Assembly (NCBI GenBank): GCA_013339895.1
Contig: JABACO010000002.1
Coordinates: 6,740,396-6,804,395 of the forward strand
Reading direction: 5' to 3'
Length of the DNA stretch: 64,000 bases
DNA from: Ephydatia muelleri
Lineage: Eukaryota; Porifera; Demospongiae; Spongillida; Spongillidae
The notes beneath the pieces were generated by a model. The model did no database searches and was not told where the DNA came from. It saw only the letters and a list, made by a program, of their open reading frames with translations. The position numbers and the translations under genes are program-made. Below, in pieces: positions 44,556-55,845 of this stretch (the stretch's first letter is position 1; each line of letters starts with the position of its first letter).

Positions 44556-44792
44556 AAGCCTAGATCACAATATGACGCAAGAGCCCGCGATGCGACGCGA
44601 TGGTACGTTGTCGCAGGAATAGAAAAAAATTTCTATTCATGCGACGCGATGCGACGTCGCAGCGATAAATCACACCTAAACCACGCCCGATACTGGTACG
44701 TTATTAAAAAGTGACGGCCGAGCCAGTGCAGAACTTTTTTTCATTCATCGCGACGCATCGCGGGCTCTTGCGTCATATTGTGAACTAGGCTT
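44556..44792. mobile_element. MITE with 47-bp terminal inverted repeats
   Basis: AAGCCTAGATCACAATATGA, then CGCAAGAGCCCGCGATGCG, at 44556-44602 is mirrored at 44746-44792. The 237-bp interior has a further internal inversion around AAAAAAATTTCTATTC. No protein is encoded. The superfamily is not assigned because a target duplication is not clear. Confidence 0.8.
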
Positions 44793-47019
44793 TAAGTGTA
44801 CTAGTCTCGTACCCAGACCGGTAACGTGGTTGGAGCCATCTGGTAGTAATTAGGGGCGTGGTTTGCACATCCTTTTAGTTGTTAGACGCGTGAAGCCAGA
44901 AGATAATACTGAACTTACTGCAAGAACTCAATGGTATGCATTCACACATTGGCTGCATGGTGACGTTGCTTTGCTTATGTATAAACGTGCAACTACTTTA
45001 TGCAATCTCGCGTGCGTGTTTGAACTTTATAAGGTTTGTACGTGCACTAGCTCTTTATGACATGTGCACAGCGGTGTTAATACTCGTCGTGTTGCACTAT
45101 CATGGTTTGGATAAGTAAAGATAAATATTGATTATTTTATAATTGTGTTTCCTATGCCTGCTGTTTGACTTATAGTAAAAAGCCTTGCACCAAACCATAG
45201 CTTCATAGAAAGCAAGCCCAATTCATTGGCTACATTGTACCAGAGTAACTGTTGTACAATGCAATTCTCAAAAATAATAATTCAACAAAATCAATACGCA
45301 TAATTATATCCCACGTTATAGAAACAATTTCAAGATTGATTGAATTGTTTTAGTGATCACGATGAGTTTCGTATACATGTACATCTTGTTACAGCAGCTG
45401 TCTTGGTAGTTGAATTATGGGACAATCAAATTTAAAAGTACACTGAGATTAATATCTACTTGATAACTAAGTGACCATTATATAGATGAAGAGGGCAATT
45501 TTGAATATAAAAAGGGAAAGGATTCACAAAGAAAATGGAAGAAAGAGTCACTTGAGTTCAATTGTATAGTAAAAACGACAAGATTCCTTATTTAGAAAAC
45601 AGACATATTGTAACATACTTGTACATTTACATATAAAAGGGTTGAAATTCATAAACTACTATAACATCAAACAAAATAGGCAGCCACAAATAAACAGTAG
45701 ATACATGTACATGCAATAGATCACATAAATACTGGTACCATAAATATAATGGTTTATGCAAAAGCACAACAAGTTATATTATGACCCAAGTATTATAACA
45801 AATGCACCCATGCAATGTTATAAAACAAATACATCACAACTATTTTGGCCTTAGACCCCTGGCCAGGATAGCCCTGACCCAAAGAAATAAGAAAATCAAT
45901 TTTTTTCTTATTAGAGTTAAAAAGTACTGGCAAACGTTACATAGACAAGTACAGTAAAGAAAATTTCATACACTGTACAATGACATGAATAAAATGAAAT
46001 AAAAATAATTGTTTCCCCATGTTATTGAAACAACTTTAAGATTGATATTATGGTTTTGAACATTTGCATTGGTTTTGATACCTATAAATATACAGTTTAT
46101 TAGAATTGATTGATTTTTTCACCTATTAGTTTGTCTTGTGCCCTGTTTGACTTCAGTAACAAGCATTACACCAACAATAGCTCCATATAAGGTAAGCTCA
46201 ATCCAGCAGCTAAAGTGTACCAGTTAAATATTTTTAAATTCTCAGTGTACTACATGTATGAACCAATTAAAAAGAAAAGTTTGTAAGTTGTTTTAACATA
46301 GTCTCTTTACAGTAATAACTCCAATGCACATACATTACATTACATGAACTATACTTTTCTATAAAAACTGCTTCCTTTGAGTAGCCATTGCTGCTACTGG
46401 GTGAGATGTTTTGGCTGTGGAGACTTAAACAAACTATTGTTCTTCTTTTAGTGAAACACAAACCTTAAACCACTGACAGTGAGATAAGATTAAGAGTTCC
46501 ACAGCAATAGCTGATGGAAGTACAGTATAGGAGTCAGGACATAACATCCTTTAGTTCATATATGCACACAGCTTTGAACACATATGTGTACATACAGAAA
46601 GGTTAGACAGCTCTTGACAGGGCCAACGTACATGTATGCATAGCGATTTACCCTGGGTGAGTATATATGATTTAAGATAGTACTACAGTGCAGATGGAAG
46701 TGCATGCTGTCATCAGCTTTGTTTTGTAAGTAAGTTACTAGTACCTCTGTTTCAGATGAAGATGACATTTTAATTATTGATGATGATATGTAATGCGCAC
46801 ATCCATGCACACATCCACACATGAGCACAGGGCTGGGTTGCTACAACAACAGACACACCATTATATAGCTAAACAAGCACAATGCATGCCACAGTAAAAT
46901 GGTTCCCTAACCAAATCTATCTTGTGTGTGATGGTCATTTTTGTGGTGCTGCACCAAGAGGCTATTTTACCTGCTGTGAGCAATAGGAAAAATCTCGTTC
47001 GATGTTGTAGTGGTAAGTC
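44793..47019. other. AT-rich stretch without recognised gene
   Basis: A repeat end GTCTCGTACCCAGACC lies at 44803. Two blocks near 45150-45420 and 46020-46260 resemble each other (ACAATTTCAAGATTGAT/ACAACTTTAAGATTGAT and the following AAGC-ATTACACCAA-type motif), suggesting an old direct duplication about 0.75-1.0 kb apart. No gene was seen. Confidence 0.4.
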
Positions 47020-48170
47020 TTCTACATTGCCCTAATACTGATGACGAAAGTGGTGTCTGCTGTACGCGTCAGAGATAGTCAGTCAATTCTCTCTGACGTG
47101 ACAGTATCTTTGAAGGCAAATTTGATACATTGTTTATCAGTCCTGAGAACTTCTAACTGATCTGATCTGCAATGGTGAGGCCATGCTCGGTACGAAATGT
47201 TATCAGGCATCAGGTATCAGGAATCAGGAAAACGTTATCGCACTTTTTGTAGATGAAGCTCATCGTGTCAAGTCCTGGTGAGTCGATTTCATAATCACGC
47301 AGGCCTATAATTTCATTTGGGTCAAAACTTCAGGAAGGAGTTCTGTACTGTAATTTATGCGAAATAGAAGCATTTTGTCTGATCAGGTACATGTTATGGC
47401 ACTTACTGCCACAGTGATATCTGCAAGTCTAACAGCTATATGCCGAAATCTTGGTATGTCCAATCCATTTGTACTTTCAAAGTCTACCAACAGACCAAAT
47501 GAATTTTTGGCTGCATCTAAGAAACCAGATAGTATTAAAAATCTCAAAACGCTATTGCTATCAAAATAGATAGTACCAGTCAGATACTACCAGATAGTAT
47601 TAAAGATGCATTTCAATGCCTACTTGCGGAGCTGAAAAATAAAGAGGGCAACAACAGACAGAACCGTAATTTTTGCAGAAAGATTGATGATGTGACATAC
47701 ATATGCTTGTGGTTCATGTCTGCTCTAGGAAAAGAAGCTTTTGAACTTATTGGTGCTGTCGATCCTACAACATCGTGTATTGGTGGACATGTTCAGTGCT
47801 TGCACTGAACCTACTTATTGGAAAGATTCAGAGACCCCACAGCTCTCAATGAATTGTTGTCGCAACAATAGCATTTGGGATGGGTCTTGATTGCCCTGTA
47901 AAATTATCATTGGAGTTCACCACTTGACGTTGAGACCTACCTACAGGAAATTGGCAGAGCTGGAAGAGACAGTAGAACATGCGTATGCAAACCTCTACTA
48001 TGGTGGGCGTAACAGATATGCTGATAATAACATGAAAGCATATTGTGCGAATGAAGACATGCATATGTAGAAGGAATGTATTTTAGCTCACTTAGACAAC
48101 ACTGAGGACAATGATGATGAATGTATGTATACATGCTGTGATATATGTGCTTCAAAACAGCTAGTGGACA
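47020..48170 (+). pseudogene. RecQ-like DNA helicase pseudogene
   Basis: Joined plus-strand frames carry the helicase signature in order: LFISPENF, then VIALFVDEAHRVKSW (motif II, DEAH box) and MALTATVI (motif III). An open stretch follows with LGMSNPFVLSKSTNRPNEFL. Next come LLAELKNK, IDDVTYICLWFMSALGKEAF, VVATIAFGMGLDCP and LDVETYLQEIGRAGRDSRT (motifs V and VI). The RecQ zinc-binding end reads AYCANEDM...KECILAHLDN and then YTCCDICASKQ. Motif I (the Walker A region) was not found. Frame changes and stops occur every 100-200 bp, so it is a dead copy. RecQ helicases unwind DNA; such animal families are often amplified, possibly within mobile elements. Confidence 0.78.
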
Positions 48171-48565
48171 TTCATACATAATTCCATAAGTAGTGGTAAC
48201 GATACAAATTCACATGCATAATTGTATTTCCCATCTGCATGAATGATGTTTTTCTGATGATGAAATGAGATGTCAACAATTGATTTAATAATGACCATAC
48301 ATGCGTCTAAAAGGGCATCACGCTGCTGGACTGAAGTCATATCAGACGTTGTTTGAAAAAAAAACTTGTATCATGTGGTGCATCATTGAGCGTGTCCATT
48401 TTAAATATTTCCATAGCTGCAGTCAAAATATGTGCCTTACAACACTGTTTGATTAAAATCCTCACTGGGATTCTACATTTTTTGAAGGAGTGCTAGTTAT
48501 GTTTCAGTGGCATCCATAAATATGTTTAAAAATAATGATGTGCAGAAAACAAAAACACAACTTAC

Positions 48566-48907
48566 CACTTCTGATAGCTTGGAAGTTCTGTGGTGCCTTA
48601 GATGTTTTTCCAAACCACATCCAAATATAGCAAAAAAAGGCATGTAAGATTTCAGAATACGGGCTACCAAATGGCACATGTTTGTGTACAAAGATTTACA
48701 ATCTTCTTCAGGTGGTAATATACGATCCAGCAATATCTCATTCTTATTCGGTAACACTGGAAAATCTTCCAACCCACTAACATCAATACGATCTTTGACC
48801 GCGTATGCATGAAAATAATGTAATGACCTTGTCTGATGGTCTACTCTTACATCTTGTGGAGAGATGTTTGTATCAATGTTGTCACCCACCAGTTTAAATG
48901 CTGCCAT
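48566..48907 (-). CDS. Exon resembling DUF6589-type proteins
   Basis: A 342-bp exon on the minus strand is open throughout. It reads KLVGDNIDTNISPQDVRVD, HQTRSLHYFHAYAVKDRIDV, PPEEDCKSLYTNMCHLVAR and SYMPFFAIFGCGLEKHLRHH. The acceptor is CCATACAAG and the donor GTG|GTAAGT. The pattern G-D-N-x-D ... D-x-Q-T-x-S-L-H-Y-F-H-x-Y-A-V-x-D-R is one I recall from DUF6589 proteins, a multicopy family of unknown function in sponges, cnidarians and fungi, probably element-borne. It faces the RecQ-like pseudogene 0.4 kb away. No neighbouring exon was identified with confidence. Confidence 0.45.
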
Positions 48908-48937
48908 CTTGTATGGATTTAGCAACAACAGTATCAT

Positions 48938-51759
48938 TTACCTCAGAACTATTCGATGATGTGTCTAGGCAGAGAGAGGTGTCTGGGGAACATAACGTGG
49001 CAGAACTATCTTCAGTGATCACTGAAATGGCGGGTGAACTTATGCGTTTGTCACTCTCTATTGTACTCCCACTACCAGCTGAATAAGAATGAAACTCATA
49101 TGAAGAAATGAGCGGTCAACGGAAGTCAAGAAATAATTCCCGGTTTGCGTAATCACGACATTCATGTACTTCGGTAAATCGTTCCATACACAGTATGGGA
49201 CAAGCGTACTAGATGTTTTCCCCAGCTTAGCTCCCATAAGATTGTTAGTGACGCACATTTGACTAGATTTTAAAGTATGTCACCAGACATTTCTCGACGA
49301 AGGTCTCGGTTCCATTGAATTTGCTGGGCCTTTTTTTCTAATGTACGCGAAGTCAATAAGTTGAGATTCTCATCATAATATTCCACAGTCTATAACTTCA
49401 AAACTTTGTAGTCCTGTTGTCTATTCCCTTGTGAAACATATAGCAGATTCATAAAGCAACTATTATTTTAAACATAAGTTCAAAATTCGGTTCCATATCC
49501 TCCACTAAAGTATTCCATATTAGATTTCATATACTCGTCTCATGCCCACAAAAATCGAAATACGGACGAAGTGTGCCGCGCGCTCTTTTCTGCTATTGCT
49601 GCTAACGTTACTAATGGCAAGGTTTGTTCCTCAATATTGAGCGCAAGCTCATTTATATACGCATAGACTACTGCATGGCGAAGTGGTCACTAAGTAGTAG
49701 CTTGTTCAGCCAACAGCGTGCGTATCCATGACACTTATTCACGGCTGCTTGCTGTTGGTTAGCTCCCTGTGGGTTCACATGAAATAGTTCACATGATTAT
49801 CGCATATTGGTCCATTAGGATTGCTCCCACATAGCCACACTACCCTGTACTCAACTGTAAGGGTGTGCACAGGTACACGAACAAAGCTGCAATCAGAAAA
49901 TGTGTGAGGTAGTTTCCAATTGAAAGTGTGCAATGGAGCCATTCTGGCATGCACGTGTGCAGCATTGGTGCAATGTTGGAAGCAGAGGATGGTTATTATG
50001 GACGGTGGGCAAGTCCTAGTTAGCTAAGGGATAGTGATTTGTGCAAAACATGTAACTAAACCATGAACCTCTAACCAAAATCCTGACATTACCATAAAAA
50101 GAGTTTGGTAGACTTTGATCATATGTTGATAAGGGTGCACCCCCCTCCCTAAATCATGCGGTGTCAAGTTGATGTTAACTTTTCATTATAAATAGTTTGG
50201 ACACACCTGAAGAATCAAACCCTCCCTGCCTGGCTTATAGGGCCAAGGGTTGTGCAGAAAATACATCTAGGTTTACCACTGTTAATATTTGATAGGAACA
50301 AATAAATACACTGGCCACTAAAAAATAGCTTTACTTCACATCTCAAAATGAACTTGAATTTGTAGGGGTTGGATATATAAGACATGGCTGTATGGTGTGT
50401 GTATGTGTTTGTGAATTGTGTTAATGTGAGGTATGTGTGTGGCTATATGTGAATCTCCATTGTCCTTCACTCTCTCTCTTTTTTCCTGTTCTCTATCTCT
50501 CCCAAAGGTGGCACTGCATGCAGATGAGAGATTGAGTGAGCTGGGAAGGTACACTATTCAACAGTGAAAAACGTGTGGCATGAGAACATACATGTATATG
50601 TAGTACATGTAAGACTAAGGTTGTTCTTTGTGCATGTGTATTTTGGTATGTGTGTTTTGGGGCATGCATGTGTGTGTGTGTGTGTGTGTGTTTGTGTGTG
50701 TGTATCTGTGTATGTGTGTGTGCACATGTTTCTTTGTGTATGTGTGCGTGTTTGTGTGTGTATGTATTGGCGCTTGTGTGTTTGTGTGTGTGTTTTGTAA
50801 TATGTGAAGTAATGCTCCTTGTGTCACTTGCTTAGGTAGTGCTTTTTTAGACATCATTTTTAGAGATATCATTTTTGAGGACTGGTTACAAATGTGAGGA
50901 CATAAAGATTAGCTAACACAAGCACACGTCATGGCTACATATTAAAAGGTACTTCTGGTTATGTGAATGAATAGGGACGAGGTGTAGTGCTACGGCACAG
51001 TATTCAACATTAGTAGTAAAAAATAAAAATTAGCATAGAACTTTACTACTAAGTATGTCTATCAAGATGTAACCTAACTTTGAAGTATATGGGACGTTTT
51101 ATGACAAAACCAGGTTTGTGGTATATAAAATAAAACGACTATGAACTAGCATCAATTTCAAACCCACGTATCTTCCAAGCTAAACAACCCACGTCCTTCC
51201 TAGACTTATTGCCACATTAGTTCTGTATTTTATTCTATTTTTACCCTTTACACTTGTCCATACTAACATTCGGTAACCTTCAGGGTTAGGAACGTGTAAA
51301 ACTTAACAAATGAGTCCTGTTGCTAGCAGATCGTTGAATTTTACGTAATCAATAATCAAGATATTGATGATGAGAGCAATTTTCATGGTCATTTCGCGCC
51401 TGCATTCTTTATTTTAGAAGAGATTCCATTTACCTGTGAATATTAATAAGCATCAAAAGACCTATGCTCCCTAATGCAAATCTTTCTTGTAAAAAACTTG
51501 ATTCTTTGAGTACTGAACTTCATGCCCTGTACTATCTGAAAGACGAGTACCCATGTTCTATGTGGTGGGTGTTTTGGAGTAGAAGAGATAAACCCGTGCT
51601 CTACTAAAGTTACCGCACTTATAAGGTCCACAGAAATTTTATAATGGGACTATGGTATAGGGCTTTTCAGTTGGTTTTTTTTTTTTAGAGCTCGTGGTGC
51701 TATGAAATACAAGAGCTGAACGGAGGACTGTAGGAAACCTACCAGTTGCAGATCAGCCA
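48938..51759. other. Stretch without recognised gene
   Basis: A GT microsatellite lies at 50667-50800. No coding match was seen. An open frame on the minus strand at 49058-49258 is unassigned. Confidence 0.4.
50667..50800. repeat. GT-rich microsatellite
   Basis: TGTGTGTGTG runs are interrupted by CATG, TATG and similar short words. Confidence 0.93.
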
Positions 51760-51799
51760 TGACAGTCCTCTGCCTTTTCCAGAAAGCAAGGGTCTGCAG

Positions 51800-52599
51800 C
51801 GATTACATGTTGGAACTGCAGGGAGCAAGGTCATATTCGGCGCAACTGCCCTCACAAAGGGAATGAGCGTAAGAAGGATCCCTGGCAGATATCAGCCGTA
51901 AGTTCCACGTTAATGGTTGAAGGTAGTATAGAGGGTCGCGTCACTAGAATGCTGGTAGACACGGGTTCTGCCGTGACCTTAGTGAGAGAGAATGTTTTAA
52001 GGAATGTTAAATTAGGAAACTCGCGTAAATTGGAGGTGCTTCCCAATTCAGTGGTGGCAGCAAATGGGGAGAAATTGGACATTAGTGGGCAGTGTACAAT
52101 GAGCATAAAAGTCACAGGAGCATCTAGTTCTGGTAGCAAGGAATTTAAACCAGGAATGCCTTCTTGGGGCGAATTTTTTGATAAAGCGGGTTCACCTTCA
52201 ACAGCACGTTTTGCTGACACAGGAAGGCCCAGTGCAATTTGTGTCAGCCCTGAACGCAGTACACAATGCTCCCCAGTTTGTTTTGTGACTTCATCTGAAA
52301 CCCTAAATGTCCCTCCATATTGTCAAATGTGCCTTCCTGCAGGTCGCTGCACGAGCAACTCCAGTGCTCTCCTTGTGGAACCAGTGTGGCGTTTTACAGA
52401 CCAGCATGGTCTCATGGTGGCTCACTCTATCATTGATGTCGCTGCTACACACACAACGGTCCAGGTTCTTAACTCTGGCTTTGCACGCATTACAGTGTAC
52501 AAAGAGGGTATGTTAAAACCTATTCAGGATTCTGCTGACTACAATACCCTGTCTGTAAGCAATCCACTTGGTCTGTGCAGCACTCCATACAGCAGATGA
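51800..52599 (+). pseudogene. Gypsy 1: gag zinc knuckle and retropepsin
   Basis: A CCHC knuckle CWNCREQGHIRRNC opens the preserved part. The aspartic protease core MLVDTGSAVTLV follows in the same frame as its partner sequence NVLRNVKLGN. Such knuckles bind the element RNA, and the protease cuts the polyprotein. After position 52150 the frame (VEPVWRFTDQHG... and ARITVYKEGMLKP) continues to a stop near 52599. The knuckle lies 5' of the first in-frame ATG. Confidence 0.8.
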
Positions 52600-52631
52600 C
52601 AGACGGTCTGGCTCCTGATTTTTGAGAGAAA

Positions 52632-53110
52632 GTGGCTGCCTTGCTCAGGCAGTTCGAAGATGTAATTGCTTTGGATGACAGTGACCTGGGTCGTACCCGA
52701 TCGACATCTCATCAAATCAACACAGGGAATACACAACCAGTCCGCCAGCAGGCGAGGAGGCTACCCTTTCATCAGCAACAGGAAGTACGTGGGTTACTTG
52801 ATGACATGCTTTCCCAAGGTATCATTGAGCCTAGTTGTGGGCCATGGGCGTCGCCCATTGTCTTAGCAAAGAAAAAAGATGGCACGACTAGATTTTGCGT
52901 TGATTTTCGTAATCTAAATGACTGTACACGTAAGGATGCCCAGCCACTTCCTAGGATAGATGAGACGCTTTAGGGGGTGCCCAATACTTTTCAACACTAG
53001 CGGCTACTGGTAAGTAGAAGTTGATAGTAGGGATAGAGACAAGACAGCATTTGTAACTCCATTTGGACTATTTCAGTTTCGTGTCATGCCTTTCGGTTTG
53101 TGTGTGATTT
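52632..53110 (+). pseudogene. Gypsy 1: reverse transcriptase, fingers only
   Basis: LLDDMLSQGIIEPSCGPWAS, then PIVLAKKKDGTTRFCVDFRN is the fingers region with its VDFRxLN motif. A stop after RIDETL and a shift lead into YFSTLAATG, DRDKTAFVTPFGLFQFRVMP and FGL. The sequence then jumps to RNase H. The catalytic Y-x-D-D palm motif and the thumb are deleted, so no reverse transcriptase activity is possible. Confidence 0.82.
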
Positions 53111-53520
53111 CAGTTTACCATTGTGCTAGATACGGATGCCAGCGGAGATGGTTGGGTGCAGTACTCACCCAAAACGTGGATGGGGTTGAAAGAGTGGTGG
53201 CATACGCTAGCAGGGCTCTGAGCCGAACTGAAAAGAAGTATTGTGCTATGAGGTGGGAAATGTTGGCTCTGGTGTGGGCTGCTCGTCATTTCCGGCCACA
53301 CCTCTACAGAAGAATGTTTACTTTACGCACAGATCATCACTGTTTACTATGGTTACATAATTTTAAGGAGCCAGAGGGTCAAGTGGCTCGTTGGTTGGAT
53401 TGTTATTGGAATATGATTACACCGTTATACACCGCGAAGGTTAGCGGCACACTAATGCTGATGCGTTGTCCCGTGGCAGGTGCATGCAGTGTGGATTGGA
53501 GGAAAAGGAAGAGGGGACGG
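53111..53520 (+). pseudogene. Gypsy 1: RNase H
   Basis: IVLDTDASGDG (first catalytic Asp) appears in one frame. LGAVLTQNVDGVERVVAYAS, RALSRTEKKYCAMRWEMLAL and FTLRTDHHCLLWL follow in the next. The ending NADALSRG lies in a third frame near 53455. The domain degraded the RNA strand of the hybrid in the live element. Confidence 0.8.
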
Positions 53521-53559
53521 AAGAAGCTAACAGTTGTGATGCAGTGTCACACCTGATGC

Positions 53560-54500
53560 TGCCAACGTGGATGGAAGAGGAGATCAAGTCTTTTCAGAGT
53601 GCTGATCCCAACATACACCAGATGGTCTACTGGCTGGAATCTGACACCACTCCTCGAGGATGCCCCAAGGATGCTTCATGGAGGCTTGCATCCCTGTGGG
53701 TGCAAAGGCGGTATCTGACCTTGCGGCATGGGGTGTTGTATAATTGTTGGGAGGACATACCAGGGGGTGGTCACACTGGTCTTGCCTGCAAATTTGGTGA
53801 ATGGGGTATTGGAAGGCCTCCACAATACTTTAGTAGGGGGGCATATGGGGGAGAGGAAAACCTTAGGAAAAAATTCGTGCCCTTTTTTATTTGGCCGTGT
53901 CAGAGAAAAGAGGTGGAACAATGGTGCAGGAGTTGTGATGTTTGTCTCTCCAGGAAATCTCCATCTCACAAGGCGAGAGCTCCAATGGAAATCAGTCAAA
54001 CACTAGCTGCGACCCATGCAGAGGGTTGCTATGGACATCGATGGCCCGCTCCCAGAAACCCCCAGAGGTAACAAGTATATCTTGGTGGTAGGGGAGTACA
54101 CCAAATGGAAGGAAGCATTTCCATTGAAAGATACTGAGCCACTAACCATTGCCAAAGTGTTTGTAAATGAATTTGTGTGTAGATTTGGGGTTCCAGATTC
54201 CCTGCACGCAGGCCAAGGGAGAAACTTAAAGCCAAGGTCCTGAAAGAAGTGTTCCAGCTGTTGGGTGTCAAGAAGACACGGACAACTCTTTACCATCCCC
54301 AGAGTGATGGACTACATGTACATGTAGTCGAAAGGTTCAATAGAACTTTGTTAGATATGTTAAGTATGGCTGTAAAGGATGATGAGCGTGATTGGGACCT
54401 CCTCCTCCCTACCTTGTTGTTCGCATATCGCACCAGTCGCCATGTTACAGCTGGGGTCCCTTTGAACTTATATGGTTGTGATGCCCGCCGGCTTACCTGA
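53560..54500 (+). pseudogene. Gypsy 1: integrase, with altered catalytic site
   Basis: The zinc-binding half is split over frames (LHNTLVGGHMGERKTL, then WCRSCDVCLSRKSPSHKARA). The core has the first Asp in VAMDIDGPLP and YILVVGEYTKWKEAFPLKD. At the second site the sequence is GVPDSLHAGQGRN, where relatives have HSDQG, so the catalytic Asp is replaced by Gly. The third motif, YHPQSDG...VERFNRTL, is split by a 12-bp CATGTACATGTA insertion at about 54313-54324 that keeps the frame. LLFAYRTSRH follows. Confidence 0.85.
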
Positions 54501-54519
54501 AGATGTATTGTTCTCTATT

Positions 54520-55150
54520 CCAGCCACTGCTGAGGACCACCCCATTCAGTACGCTGATGTGCTTAAGAATCGATTGCAGTTGGCTTATAAACAAGTCAAT
54601 CAGCATATGGCGGTGCAGCAAGGACATCAGGAGTCGTATGATGCTGACGTCCAGGGGGAACCATACTGTATTATTAATCTTGTTTTTCTACACTATCCAG
54701 CTGGTTTTTCTGCACAGACCTTGGCAGGGGCCTTTCAAAGTGGTCAAGGTCCTTGGACCTTCCATCTACAGGATTGTGGACTGTGCTAATGCCCGCAGGT
54801 GTAAGGTAGTACACTTCAACCGGATGAAGCCTGATGTACAGTAATTGTTCACAGTGTGCCGCCTGTTGGTATAGATCGTCAAGCCACCATATTGGAGGTA
54901 CCGAGGCAGCACCAATTGGAACATCCAGTACCCGAGATTGAGCAACCAGCAGTTGTACGCAGAGTTCCTCCACCAGCAGTGGAAGGTGCCCCAGCACTGA
55001 GGCGCTCTACCAGGATCAGCAGACCTCCTGTACGTTATGGAGACCCCGTGGTACTTTGGATACTCCTGAAATCTTTGAATGAGAACTGGAGTGGAGGACC
55101 ACTCTTGGAAGAGAGGGAGCAGTGTAGTGGCATAACCTGTATCAAATGAT
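54520..55150 (+). pseudogene. Gypsy 1: integrase C-terminus and pol tail
   Basis: YADVLKNRLQLAYKQVNQHM and SYDADVQGEPY pass by frame change to GPFKVVKVLGPSIYRIVDCA and VVHFNRMKPD. A second frame to 55147 contains ALRRSTRISRPPVRYGD, the basic R-R-S-T-R-x-R-P-P-x-R-Y tail common in gypsy pol proteins. Confidence 0.78.
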
Positions 55151-55263
55151 TGACTAGTTAATTGAACAATTAGCTGCATATAAATTTGGTGTACATGTAT
55201 GTGCATGCTCAGTCGAGTTGGTGCAGTGAAGTTCTGATAATCATTTACGCTGTGGGTTCTACA
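55122..55263 (+). repeat. Candidate 3' LTR of gypsy 1
   Basis: After a purine-rich stretch (GGAAGAGAGGGAGCAG) comes TGTAGTGGCATAACC, with TATAAATT inside and a possible CA end at 55263. No second copy is in the window, so the LTR call cannot be confirmed. Confidence 0.35.
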
Positions 55264-55578
55264 TGTGTATCACTGAAACTGGTCCATATATCATCCAGCA
55301 TTGTATAAAATTATTATTATTGTTTTTAAATTATTACATATACAAAGGAATACACAAGGTACACGAAATGTTAACTATTATTATTTAACATAAATTACCC
55401 TCAGACGACCAGCTTCTTGCCTGAATGGCCCTAGAGTTCGACTGAACCAAGGACAAGTTCAACTTTCCATAAATTTCAAAACTTGCTTCTCCCATAGAGT
55501 ATGAACCCAAATCTCATGAGTATGATGGTGGTCTTGAAAAAGCTATTTGTAGGGATAATGAGCTTCTAAGTGAAGTAA

Positions 55579-55845
55579 ATGATGCCTTTCGTTAAGTCTC
55601 ATCCATTGCTAGCTCAAAAGGTTGTTAAAAGATCTGCCCGTGCAGCAGTAAGTAAGATTGGTGCAGATGCATTGGTTTCTAAAGCACTGAGTGTACGAAG
55701 AGCAAAAGCAGGGTCATTGCTAAAAACTATCCGGGAAGTTAGTGCATTGAAATTAGAAGAAAATGATATTTTAGTTGGGCATGGGTATCATACTGCTGGC
55801 TCTGAACCTTACTTTTTTATTAATTCGTACACTTACACAATATGA
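55579..55845 (+). CDS. Unassigned open frame
   Basis: An 88-codon frame starts MMPFVKSHPLLAQKVVKRSA, then SKIGADALVSKALSVRRAKA, LLKTIREVSALKLEENDILV, and ends TAT. Just upstream, another frame reads HEYDGGLEKAICRDNELLSE. After the stop, a third frame continues with LGAIPGDLNGRYMDRDKD and LTSEEVALVLRT. It looks like one decayed protein of a basic helical type, spread over 55490-55990. I do not recognise the family. Confidence 0.3.
   Translation: MMPFVKSHPLLAQKVVKRSARAAVSKIGADALVSKALSVRRAKAGSLLKTIREVSALKLEENDILVGHGYHTAGSEPYFFINSYTYTI

Larger units (their letters stand above)
51760..55263 (+). mobile_element. Ty3/gypsy retrotransposon 1, 5'-truncated and internally deleted
   Basis: The gag zinc knuckle, protease, reverse transcriptase, RNase H, integrase and pol tail follow in the standard Ty3 order on the plus strand. 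The 5' LTR and most of gag are absent. A candidate 3' LTR begins at 55122. The RT palm is deleted and many frames are broken, so it cannot move by itself. Confidence 0.88.

Noticed and set aside
51443-51631. Gag start of gypsy 1 upstream of the zinc knuckle
   Set aside because: No gag-like frame on the plus strand leads into 51760; the element appears truncated there.
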